This document shows, in pieces, positions 55,782 to 63,792 of a DNA stretch of 64,000 nt. Source of the stretch: Kiloniella spongiae (GTDB taxonomy: Bacteria > Pseudomonadota > Alphaproteobacteria > Kiloniellales > Kiloniellaceae); NCBI RefSeq assembly GCF_001026905.1, contig NZ_LAQL01000002.1, positions 186,001 through 250,000 of the forward strand. The letters are read 5' to 3'. The notes beneath the pieces were generated by a model, which saw only the letters and a program-made list of their open reading frames with translations, had not been told where the DNA came from and made no database searches. The stretch's first letter is position 1; every line of letters starts with the position of its first letter. Both the position numbers and the translations under genes were made by a program.

Positions 55782-55907
55782 TTAGCCCTGACGCGCTTTA
55801 AAGCGAGGGTTCTTCTTGTTGATGACATAAACCCGGCCGCGACGACGAACAACACGGCAGTTCTTATCGCGCAGCTTGGCAGTCTTCAGAGAGTTTACAA
55901 CTTTCAT
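55782..55907 (-). CDS. rpmJ: 50S ribosomal protein L36, zinc-free form
   Basis: 41 residues, [20 protein letters not shown] then [21 protein letters not shown]. Only one Cys is present, so the CCCH zinc site of the classical form is lost and this is the C-minus type. GGTAGGACC precedes the ATG. It stands alone between glcD and a methyltransferase gene. Confidence 0.95.
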   Translation of the reverse strand: MKVVNSLKTAKLRDKNCRVVRRRGRVYVINKKNPRFKARQG

Positions 55908-56080
55908 GGTCCTACCTTTGGCAAAAAATGTGCCCGCTGATCGGGCTGTCGAGAAGCCCGGACAATATGTAAGGACCTCTAAGATGTCAACCGCCTGATC
56001 AAGCAGTGTGAAAACTGAGCGCTTCTATACGCAACTTTTCTGAGAAACAAAAGGGAAAAGAGACTCTTTTTTTGGATTCT

Positions 56081-57019
56081 TTACCAATCAGACAGCATTT
56101 GGGTCTGAGATTGCCTGATTGCGAGGAAACGATAGAGTCTTATCGTTCCCGATTCAAGGGCATGCGTCCGACGCGCCCACAATTCCATCTCGCTGACCAA
56201 AACTTCTTCCATCTTCTTGTCGGCACCATTTTCTTTCATTTGGCTCAAATAATTTGCCCAACCTCTTTTGACCATCTCTAGATAGCGATCTGTCATATCT
56301 TCAAAAATTCGACTTTGAACGTTACCTTCCGTAAAGCCTTTTTCGTATTCAAGCTTTGTCCAAACTTGAAGGTTCCCCCCTTCACCTTCTTTCCACGATT
56401 TCAAGATCTCTTCGTCAGGTTCACCATCAACAATGAAGTCCGTGAAAAGAAACTGGCCGCCGTCTTTCAAGGCACGACAGCTATCTTTGAAAAACTGCTC
56501 TTTATTTTGAATTGTGTAGAGAGATTCTTTCGAAAAAATGCAATCAAATGATTTAGGCTTGAACTCAAATTTTTCGGGATCGAAAGTCAGAACAGGTGCT
56601 TTTTTAGCCATCCCTGCCATGGTCGATATTTCCATTCCAGCCTCAACCATTTCGTGTTCGCGCTCCATACAAGTCACCCAAACACCAAACTTATCGGACA
56701 TCGTCCGACCCACGCCACCAAGGCCTGCGCCAATATCAAGCACATTTTTGGAAGGATCTAACCCAAACGGCTTAATCAGCTCTTCAATGTACTCTTCGTC
56801 GCCAGGGCTTCCGTTCCCCGCCCCCCATACATCTTGAATAAGTTGAATACGAAGATTTTCCCACTCATGACTATCCGCCCGAACGTTGTGTTCTTTTATA
56901 ACAGGCATCGGCGGCGCTTTTGGAACGATGCGTAACTCATAGCCGAACCACCAGGCCTTCAATCGATCGAAGAACGATATCTGGCCTTTCATGACTTGTG
57001 TATTGGCTGATTTTGCCAT
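56081..57019 (-). CDS. SAM-dependent methyltransferase, class I
   Basis: 312 residues. Motif I VLDIGAGLGGVGRTMSDKFG is at about 92-111 and an acidic residue ends strand 2 (CMERE). FDCIFSKESLYTIQNKEQFFKDSCRALKDGGQFLFTDF is the typical motif II-III region, as in methyltransferase family 11 and the sarcosine/phosphoethanolamine methylases. The N-terminal ~60 residues hold FFDRLKAWWFGYELR, a segment that could bind a membrane or partner. Substrate unknown. GGAGC precedes the ATG. Confidence 0.85.
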   Translation of the reverse strand: MAKSANTQVMKGQISFFDRLKAWWFGYELRIVPKAPPMPVIKEHNVRADSHEWENLRIQLIQDVWGAGNGSPGDEEYIEELIKPFGLDPSKNVLDIGAGLGGVGRTMSDKFGVWVTCMEREHEMVEAGMEISTMAGMAKKAPVLTFDPEKFEFKPKSFDCIFSKESLYTIQNKEQFFKDSCRALKDGGQFLFTDFIVDGEPDEEILKSWKEGEGGNLQVWTKLEYEKGFTEGNVQSRIFEDMTDRYLEMVKRGWANYLSQMKENGADKKMEEVLVSEMELWARRTHALESGTIRLYRFLAIRQSQTQMLSDW

Positions 57020-57226
57020 CTAAGCAGTGCTCCTCATGCCCAGAAGGCTACCGTACTGATATGCAAACCACAAACGCGAACAAACTCATCTCCTACACTA
57101 ACCACTGACGTAGTGGTTACCCCCCCAGGTACTTATAGCGTCAGTCATTTAAAATATAATGATTTTTGGTATAATAACACAATCACATCGAATATTTACA
57201 GAGATGATAATAACAGCACTTCGCTG

Positions 57227-57862
57227 TCAGGGGCAACCATCCGTTTGTCCGGGATCACGCTGAATTGATATTAAGGCTGATATACGTGGACTATAGATTG
57301 CCGCACGTGAAATCTGAGTATCTTCAACAATATTATCAAATATCAAAGGTTTATAATCGTAATAAACCTCTGCAATAATAATATTGTCCAACGGGTCAAC
57401 ATCTAAAGCATTCGGAATTGTTGCTGTCGTTCCCGCGAGACCAACAGTACCTGCCACAGCTAAATTACCTGCTCCACACTGTTTCCAATTCACCTGTGGA
57501 GGATCTTCGCCGGTTCCACTTACCGATGAAACAATGATAATCCCGTTCGCCCTTAAGTCAAATGGATGAATAATATAATCCGCTGCATTAAAGAGGACAT
57601 TCATCTCTGTTGCGGACATATTTCTGGATTGCGTCACAAGGTCACTAATTTCTGCAGTTAGCCTCAATATCTTATGTTGTATCCATATATACCTGCTCAT
57701 TTCAATGGCACCAGACAATATGATCAACAGAATAGGGAGAATAAGCGCCAATTCGACAAGTGCAACACCACCATCGCACTTTAGAAGGCGTCGTAAGAAC
57801 AAACCGCACCTGGATACATACAGAAAAATAAAACGCTGTATTGAAAATATATTTTTCAACAA
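57227..57862 (-). CDS. TadE-like pilus assembly protein
   Basis: 211 residues. After a basic N-terminus, GGVALVELALILPILLIILSGAIEMSRYIWIQHKIL at about 31-66 is the TadE prepilin-like membrane segment with the conserved Glu. The start is a TTG at 57862 overlapping the end of the previous gene by seven bases, with GGGGG upstream; no later start would keep the membrane segment. It is the last gene of a three-gene unit of Tad-type minor pilins. The main tad secretion genes are not in the window. Confidence 0.82.
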   Translation of the reverse strand: MLKNIFSIQRFIFLYVSRCGLFLRRLLKCDGGVALVELALILPILLIILSGAIEMSRYIWIQHKILRLTAEISDLVTQSRNMSATEMNVLFNAADYIIHPFDLRANGIIIVSSVSGTGEDPPQVNWKQCGAGNLAVAGTVGLAGTTATIPNALDVDPLDNIIIAEVYYDYKPLIFDNIVEDTQISRAAIYSPRISALISIQRDPGQTDGCP

Positions 57863-58461
57863 GAAGCACCCCCGCCATAGGGTTCATTTCTAACGGCAAC
57901 ACTTGCCCGGAGTTTAACCTTACCATTCTGCCCAACTATATGAGCAATATACCCCGTAATGAGTTGTGTCTCGTGCTCAACAGAATAGAGCACAACTTCT
58001 GAGCCATTCCCGGCACCATCAAAACCGGCATCCTCATCCCAAGAACCGTTACAATTCAGATCGGTAAAAACTTCACCAACGTCATAGGCATTATTTCCAT
58101 CAGCATCGACATAAGGTTCAGGGTCTCCAATGGAATCAAAATCCTTATAAACCAACGTTGACAATTCATCAGCTTGAACCTGAACAAAACCTGCCCCATG
58201 TGCGTTGATCGTCTCCAGTATTTTTTCTTCTTTTGTTACGCCTGGCTCTAAATTTCCGGTAACACCATAGCGAGCCGCTTCCCTTAATCCGCCTTCCAAT
58301 AAAATTGTGGCAAAATAAACGCCCCCCAGGTCAAAAATACCCAGAACGAAGGTAAGGAAAATTGGTAAACCAAGCGCATACTCCAATGCAACAGAACCTC
58401 GGTTGCACATTCGGAGCCTTTGTATTCGGCTTTTTCGAAAAAGAGTTTTCATCAAAGTCAT
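57856..58461 (-). CDS. TadE/TadG family pilus assembly protein
   Basis: 201 residues. NRGSVALEYALGLPIFLTFVLGIFDLGGVYFATILLEGGLREAARYGVTG at about 20-69 gives the TadE-type processing site, conserved Glu and membrane helix. The periplasmic part is acidic (DLNCNGSWDEDAGFDG, a possible calcium-binding loop). Its ATG overlaps the stop of the gene before it (ATGA), and its stop overlaps the start of the next, so the three are tightly coupled. Confidence 0.85.
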   Translation of the reverse strand: MTLMKTLFRKSRIQRLRMCNRGSVALEYALGLPIFLTFVLGIFDLGGVYFATILLEGGLREAARYGVTGNLEPGVTKEEKILETINAHGAGFVQVQADELSTLVYKDFDSIGDPEPYVDADGNNAYDVGEVFTDLNCNGSWDEDAGFDGAGNGSEVVLYSVEHETQLITGYIAHIVGQNGKVKLRASVAVRNEPYGGGASC

Positions 58462-59843
58462 TTTGATAGTCGAAGCTCGGATAGTTCTGTGCCAATCTTC
58501 TCAAATGCCTTTTCCAGCTCTGCCGCACTATCTGCTTTAAAATAATACGGCGCTGTCGTTGCACTTGCGACACTCTTCATTAAGTTTGTTTCAACATGAT
58601 ACTCGACAACATATATATCTACACCCGTTGCTTTAATCTGTGCAGCAACTGCCGATAACCGATCATTCATCTCGGAAACATTCAAATCACCTTTGTAGGC
58701 ATCTCTATACGAACTGGTATTTAATCCATCTGTCATTATGACGATTGCTCGACGCAGATTGCTTTTAATACTTGCTTGATTATAAGGTTCTCCGGGCATC
58801 AGAGTACGCCAGGCCCAGACTAATCCCTGAGCAATCGTTGTCGTACCAGTTGGATTGGAAAGTTCTTCAATAGCATCTGTCGCATGACTTTTTGTACCTG
58901 AAAGCTTCGAAATTCCCCACTCAGGACAACGAACAGTATATAAATTACCATTACTCGGATTAACCACACGACGGGGCATTGGCTCCCAAGCTTCCCAGAT
59001 CGTACCCCCGACATCAGCATCATACAGAAGATGGTCAGCATCATCATCATTACTATTGTCGGTATAACGAGCATAGGCGCATCCCTGCCAATCACTATCA
59101 GGCTCTGTTATAAATGGTACCGGAGAATTGTTTGTATACCAGTGTCCATCGACAAAAGTATTTAAGCCAGAGTCATAAGAAACACCGCGCTCGGCAACGT
59201 TTACTGCCGCAGACCATGGCACTAGACCAACTTGTAAATTATCACTCTCGGTTTCATTACCGAAAAGTTTATTAACAAGAATATCAGCAGCATCCTTGGC
59301 AGAACTCAAGCGTGTACCAGAACCATCAGAACTCCCCATTGACCCTGTAGTATCAATAGAAACCACCACATCAAGTGGCGTGATAAGTCGAGTTACTTCT
59401 GAACTGGCGGAAACAGACATTGTGTCTTCCCCAAGAACACTCATCAATGTTGTATCTAAAATTGCCGAAGCTGAAACAGTTACTTTGGTTCCGTTGTCAC
59501 TAATAACAGGCGGCGCAAGTGTAATATCCACACCCATAAAACTACTAGGGAAGTTAGCATCAAAATACTTAGTGAACTCAGCCTGCAATTTAACGACATT
59601 GTCAGCATAAGGTGCTGCAGCCAAGGCAGAAGCATCCAATGCCTGGCTTAAGCGTGCTTTAACAACATAACCTCGCCCCACATCGACACCCAAACCAACC
59701 ACGGCAATAAGAGGCACAACAATTACACCAAAATTAATGAAGATAGAGCCTTTCTCGCAGGCATAAAACGTCCTTGCCGCTTGATTAATGCGGATCGTAC
59801 GTTCGACAAGTCTTGTCGCTATCACAGAAAAAGGTTTTATCAC
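58458..59843 (-). CDS. TadG-type pilus protein with von Willebrand factor A domain
   Basis: 461 residues from a GTG start at 59843. Residues about 28-60 (GSIFINFGVIVVPLIAVVGLGVDVGRGY) are the Tad-type N-terminal membrane segment. Residues about 155-455 are a VWA domain with a MIDAS-like motif DTTGSMG at about 164 (variant of DxSxS) and the later Thr/Asp region IVIMTDGLNT near 370. It begins the three-gene Tad unit. Such proteins lie in the outer membrane or periplasm and support pilus assembly or adhesion. Confidence 0.85.
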   Translation of the reverse strand: MIKPFSVIATRLVERTIRINQAARTFYACEKGSIFINFGVIVVPLIAVVGLGVDVGRGYVVKARLSQALDASALAAAPYADNVVKLQAEFTKYFDANFPSSFMGVDITLAPPVISDNGTKVTVSASAILDTTLMSVLGEDTMSVSASSEVTRLITPLDVVVSIDTTGSMGSSDGSGTRLSSAKDAADILVNKLFGNETESDNLQVGLVPWSAAVNVAERGVSYDSGLNTFVDGHWYTNNSPVPFITEPDSDWQGCAYARYTDNSNDDDADHLLYDADVGGTIWEAWEPMPRRVVNPSNGNLYTVRCPEWGISKLSGTKSHATDAIEELSNPTGTTTIAQGLVWAWRTLMPGEPYNQASIKSNLRRAIVIMTDGLNTSSYRDAYKGDLNVSEMNDRLSAVAAQIKATGVDIYVVEYHVETNLMKSVASATTAPYYFKADSAAELEKAFEKIGTELSELRLSK

Positions 59844-60202
59844 TAGCTCGCCCTATTAATTTGAGCACCAATGGCTATTTAATGCATCGCTTCTGATGCT
59901 TCAGCTTAATTCAGACACATGGAATTAACTCATCATGCACTTTTACCAAAAGAGCAATTAAAAAAAGATTAACGCTAACCCATTAAAACAAAACGATAAT
60001 TTAGATAAAATTTGAGCTTTATTTTCAAACAAAAATAAAACTAACGATAACAACCCTGTACCTCGCCAAATTAATTTTGACCAAATTAATTCCGATAAAA
60101 CAATTTGCTTAAGCACGAGAAGTTTTGACTTCAGAAATAACGTGGGTAAGTTTACTCATTTATTTATCTTATAAGACCTCCACAAACGACGAAGGCAGTG
60201 GA
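59844..60202. other. 359-bp AT-rich divergent region with an 11-bp direct repeat
   Basis: CCAAATTAATT occurs at 60066-60076 and again at 60081-60091, a period of 15 bp. A small hairpin GCATC...GATGC is at 59884-59899. It is the shared upstream region of the Tad unit and the TauE/SafE gene. No gene is seen. Confidence 0.5.
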
Positions 60203-60916
60203 ATGGAGCCCTATATTTTTCTCATTATAGCTTTTCTAGACTCCCTGATCTCCGCCGTATTTGGCCTAGGTAGCGGATTTATTGTTCTATCCTTCGGATC
60301 ACTCTTCATCCCCATAAAAGATTGTATCGCGCTGACCACAATCCTTTTTATGGCATCGACATTCACGAAAACAATTCTATATCGTCAGCATATAAATTGG
60401 CGTCTCTCTGCAACAATAGCTTTGGGAAGCCTACCTTTTTCCTGGTTAGGCGCTGAAACGCTGGCCACAATCAATCCGGAACCGCTACGCCCACTATTAT
60501 CAGGATTTATTATCCTCAGTGTTATTATTAGCACCCTTGGATTAAAGTTATCTCTCCCTCAAAGAACCTCCATCGCTCTCGGTGTCGCCGCCCTATATGG
60601 ATATGTATCCGGATTACTTAGTAGCGGAAATCCCATCAAGGCATTAGCACTAGACCGCATGGGCTTTGAGAAACAGTCTTTTATCGGTGTAATGGCGGCA
60701 ACCGCACTTGGCGTAAACACCACCAAATTAATCAGCTATTCAGATAACAGCATATTACGGGCAGAGCATTATCCAATTGGCACAGCCTTAATAATCATCT
60801 CAATCGCTTCAGCTCTGATCGGAAAAAAACTAATCTATAAAATTGAGAACCACAGATACAAACAAGGCCTGTCTATAATTCTTATTTTCTCTGCGATCAT
60901 CTTGCTATTTAAATGA
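60203..60916 (+). CDS. TauE/SafE (TSUP) family membrane transporter
   Basis: 237 residues from the ATG at 60203, with AAGGCAG just before; an upstream TTG at 60125 in frame would add a non-hydrophobic extension. About eight membrane helices in two repeats; FLDSLISAVFGLGSGFIVLSFGSLF near the start and LYGYVSGLLSSGNPIKALALDRMGF in the second half are TSUP-type. The family exports sulfite, sulfoacetate or other sulfur-containing anions, but many members have unknown substrates. Confidence 0.85.
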   Translation: MEPYIFLIIAFLDSLISAVFGLGSGFIVLSFGSLFIPIKDCIALTTILFMASTFTKTILYRQHINWRLSATIALGSLPFSWLGAETLATINPEPLRPLLSGFIILSVIISTLGLKLSLPQRTSIALGVAALYGYVSGLLSSGNPIKALALDRMGFEKQSFIGVMAATALGVNTTKLISYSDNSILRAEHYPIGTALIIISIASALIGKKLIYKIENHRYKQGLSIILIFSAIILLFK

Positions 60917-60938
60917 CGGTGAAAAGGGTAGGTAAAAG

Positions 60939-60966
60939 AAAACCCCAAGGTTTCCCTTGGGGTTTT
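60939..60966. terminator. Bidirectional terminator between the TSUP gene and the tRNA-Val 3' end
   Basis: Perfect 12-bp stem AAAACCCCAAGG (60939-60950) with CCTTGGGGTTTT (60955-60966). It would end the TSUP transcript and, on the minus strand, originally the tRNA transcript. Confidence 0.85.
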
Positions 60967-60968
60967 CA

Positions 60969-61016
60969 TGGTGGGCGTAACTGGGATTGAACCAGTGACC
61001 CCTTCGATGTCAACGA
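60969..61016 (-). other. 3' half of tRNA-Val(GAC): attachment site of an integrative element
   Basis: On the minus strand these 48 bases read as a tRNA from the anticodon stem to CCA: anticodon loop TTGACAT (GAC), 3' stem CGAAG, variable loop GGGTC, T-arm ACTGG-TTCAATC-CCAGT, acceptor strand TACGCCC and ACCA. The 5' half (which should begin GGGCGTA) is not found upstream on that strand. A cut within the anticodon stem beside an integrase is the usual sign of an att site created by recombination at a tRNA gene. Confidence 0.82.
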
Positions 61017-61072
61017 AAACGTAGTGCTTAAATGTCAAAGCTTTAGCCATTCCGTTCACAATGGAGATGTGA

Positions 61073-62047
61073 ATGGCAAGCATTAGACAGCTAAAAAGCG
61101 GTAAGTTTAACGCTCAGATAAGACTAAAGGGACTTAAGCCGATTTCAGGCACCTTTATCACTAGAGAAGAAGCAGAACATTGGGTCGCACAACAAGAAAG
61201 TCGACACACACTTAACGTCAATGAACTCAAGGAAAATCATCTAACATTATTTGAGCTAGGTTCAGCATACAGCGAACAAGTACTCAAAGGCCGTAGCTCA
61301 TACGAAACAACAGTTAGAAGACTAGAGAGATTTAGGAAACGACTGCCACATCTTCTTACTGAGATCACGAAAGAGCATGTAAATAACTACAGACTTGCAC
61401 GCTTAAAAGAAGTTGGGTCTGTAGCTGTAAGAGATGAGTTGCAACTCCTCAACAGGTTCTATCGGTGGGGCTACGGAGAACTCTTAATTGATAAGAAGAC
61501 TATCCCTAATCCTGTCAAACCAGTTAAGCTTCCCAGAGCTTCAAAACCAAGCACAAAGATAGTCAGCAGAGAAGAGCTTAGAGAGCTATTAGACGGTCTA
61601 ACGGGTGATTGTAAGATTATTGTCGAGTTGCTCTTTGAGACGGCTTGCAGACGCTCTGAGATCGTATTTATAACGGCTGGAGCAATAGATCTAACTGAGC
61701 AAACAATCTTCTTAGAACAAACGAAAACTGATGTTGAGCGATATGTCCCTCTCACCACCAGAGCAGTAACAATTTTAGAGAAATGTATCGCCAACAAAAA
61801 TCATAACGACAGACTCTTCAATATAACACCAGCCGCAGTTACACGAGCCTGTGCACGAGTTAGGAAAGCAAAGAACCTTCACCCCCATGTAAGACCACAT
61901 CAGCTTAGACACAGTAGAATCACCGAAGTAGCGAGAAAAGGCTTTAATCAAGGACAGCTAGCCTTAGTATCTGGCCATAGAGATGCCAGATCTTTAACTC
62001 GTTATACTCACTTAAGCGTAAAGGACGTAATTAAACTTATAGAATAA
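61073..62047 (+). CDS. int: Tyrosine recombinase / integrase
   Basis: 324 residues. An N-terminal AP2-like/arm-binding region (MASIRQLKSGKFNAQIRLKG), a core-binding SAM-like domain (about 60-150) and a catalytic domain follow. The active site is complete: Arg193, His276, Arg279, His302 and Tyr311 (HQLRH, SGHRD, TRYTHL). GGAG lies upstream of the ATG. It starts 56 bp from the tRNA fragment, as expected for an enzyme that recombines at that site. A short hairpin (62093-62121) overlaps its downstream region and the end of the opposing gene. Confidence 0.93.
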   Translation: MASIRQLKSGKFNAQIRLKGLKPISGTFITREEAEHWVAQQESRHTLNVNELKENHLTLFELGSAYSEQVLKGRSSYETTVRRLERFRKRLPHLLTEITKEHVNNYRLARLKEVGSVAVRDELQLLNRFYRWGYGELLIDKKTIPNPVKPVKLPRASKPSTKIVSREELRELLDGLTGDCKIIVELLFETACRRSEIVFITAGAIDLTEQTIFLEQTKTDVERYVPLTTRAVTILEKCIANKNHNDRLFNITPAAVTRACARVRKAKNLHPHVRPHQLRHSRITEVARKGFNQGQLALVSGHRDARSLTRYTHLSVKDVIKLIE

Positions 62048-62100
62048 GATACCTAACTTATTTTATATGATTTAAACAGCTTTCAACCCCAATTGGAGAG

Positions 62101-63792
62101 CTAACTTTGATGGCTCTCCAACGTTTCGTTTAACTTCTTTTGATCAATCCAATTTATCAACTGGAATAACTCGCATAGCTTTAACCCACGTTTTGATAAT
62201 GAATAACTCAGAAGCTTATCCTCAGTACTATCGTGACGTACAGCATGCTCAGGTAAACTTTTCAATGCACGGTTGGTATTATATTTTCGAACGGGCTTTA
62301 TCTCTTTAGATGAAGAAAATTCAATTCTTTTAATAGCATCAGATATTTCTTCACAAGTAGCGATTTTTCCTAAACTCTCCAACCCCACAATACATCTCGG
62401 TAACTCGCGATGAAAAACGTCTCGATCACTTGTTAAGAAGTCAAGTTTTCGAAAAATATTGCTAATTTTTTCATGATAGTCCCTCATAGATCCTTCATTC
62501 GAGATTGTAATATCAGCGACGACCTCAGCGACACGTAACAATCCAAAACTAGCTTCCAGCTCATCATTGTTTTGAAAATCTTTAGGAGTACTACTAGCTG
62601 ATGAGCGTGCTCTAGCAACATTTCTTCCGTACCTTGTACGCATATCAGCAGTCACATGAACAACTATTGTATTTGGAAATACTTTTAAATACTCCAAGAG
62701 CTCTTCTGTCGTTCTTAACCCTGTCACTACAGTTATACAGTTATCACTCTCTCTACTGGTGTGATACTCAATAATTTCCTCAGCAACAGCTGCAAACCCT
62801 ATACTTTCCAAAAAGTTAAAAGCATCTTGTCCATCGGCTATTTCGTACTCTGCTTTACTTGCTATTTCCCTAAGAACTGTAGATGCCTCAATATGCTGAA
62901 TTATCAAGTTAGAGCCTGCGGAATTAAAGCGATGAAGATAATCACCAAACGTTGTTTTACCTGCACACTTCTCTCCAATAACAACGATATTATGATTTAG
63001 TTGTTTGAAGACATCTAATTCAAGTTGACTGGATTGAGAAGGCTCTTCATCAAAAGCCAACGTAGCTTCTGGTTGTTTCCGTAAAGAATAGTTTGTGGGC
63101 TTCAGGTTCATAGCAGCATTAAATTCATTTATGCGTTCTGCCAACATTAGAAGAGATTTCGCTCTAAAATCGTAATTTAATGACTCTTCAAATTCCATTT
63201 CCCCCAATCTTTTATCAGCTTCATCAGGGATCACCCAACCATTGAAAGTATCTGGTGTTAGCCAAGGGTATTGAGCATTAACGTTAAATCTAGGGGGTGT
63301 ATCTGCAACCACGCCTCTCGTCTCGCCATAAAAAAACATAGGTTCTGAAAGCGTTGGAATATGTAATGCTATATCAGACTTCACCGTAGCACTTCTATTG
63401 TTACCACGCTCTCTTAAAATTGCGTCTAGTTCTGAAAAGGATGTATCTTTAAACCACTCTTTAACTAACATACCAGGCACATCATCTTCACAGCTTAAAG
63501 CATCAATCCTCAAGGAAGTATCTTCGATAAAGAAGGCAGACTTCAACTCAACTTCTTCTTTTAATTGCTTGATTGCTTCTCTAAGAAGGTGCTTGGTGTT
63601 CTCTGAATAAGTCTCATCATATGGCTCTCTATGTGTAGAGTAATGACTGACTGATTGTCCCATTCTCCCAAAAACAGTTGTCGCTTGTAAAAATTTCTCA
63701 GGATTTGACGTGTAAAAATATACTTTCAACACCTTCTCATGGCGGTATGTATCATTATATGTCGGACGTATATTACGCAATTTTGAAGCCAT
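62101..63792 (-). CDS. HAM1-like nucleotide pyrophosphatase fused to a P-loop kinase
   Basis: 563 residues from the ATG at 63792; a TTG at 63807 is less likely. Residues about 22-225 resemble HAM1/RdgB inosine triphosphatase: VYFYTSNPEKF at the start, FIEDTSLRIDAL (Glu90, Asp91) in place of ADDSGLxVDAL, KSDIAL, FYGETRGVV, and a C-terminal YDFRAKSLL. Residues about 265-450 are a P-loop kinase with Walker A GEKCAGKTT at 273-281 and VVTGLRTTEELLEYLKVFP, like dephospho-CoA and archaeal UPF0200-type kinases. The last ~110 residues are unassigned. The start overlaps the stop of the upstream GHMP-kinase gene by 20 bases. Role unknown; a nucleotide or nucleotide-like substrate is inferred. Confidence 0.78.
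   Translation of the reverse strand: MASKLRNIRPTYNDTYRHEKVLKVYFYTSNPEKFLQATTVFGRMGQSVSHYSTHREPYDETYSENTKHLLREAIKQLKEEVELKSAFFIEDTSLRIDALSCEDDVPGMLVKEWFKDTSFSELDAILRERGNNRSATVKSDIALHIPTLSEPMFFYGETRGVVADTPPRFNVNAQYPWLTPDTFNGWVIPDEADKRLGEMEFEESLNYDFRAKSLLMLAERINEFNAAMNLKPTNYSLRKQPEATLAFDEEPSQSSQLELDVFKQLNHNIVVIGEKCAGKTTFGDYLHRFNSAGSNLIIQHIEASTVLREIASKAEYEIADGQDAFNFLESIGFAAVAEEIIEYHTSRESDNCITVVTGLRTTEELLEYLKVFPNTIVVHVTADMRTRYGRNVARARSSASSTPKDFQNNDELEASFGLLRVAEVVADITISNEGSMRDYHEKISNIFRKLDFLTSDRDVFHRELPRCIVGLESLGKIATCEEISDAIKRIEFSSSKEIKPVRKYNTNRALKSLPEHAVRHDSTEDKLLSYSLSKRGLKLCELFQLINWIDQKKLNETLESHQS

Noticed and set aside
60969-61080. Complete tRNA gene next to the integrase
   Set aside because: Only the 3' half from the anticodon stem is present; no D-arm or matching 5' acceptor strand follows.
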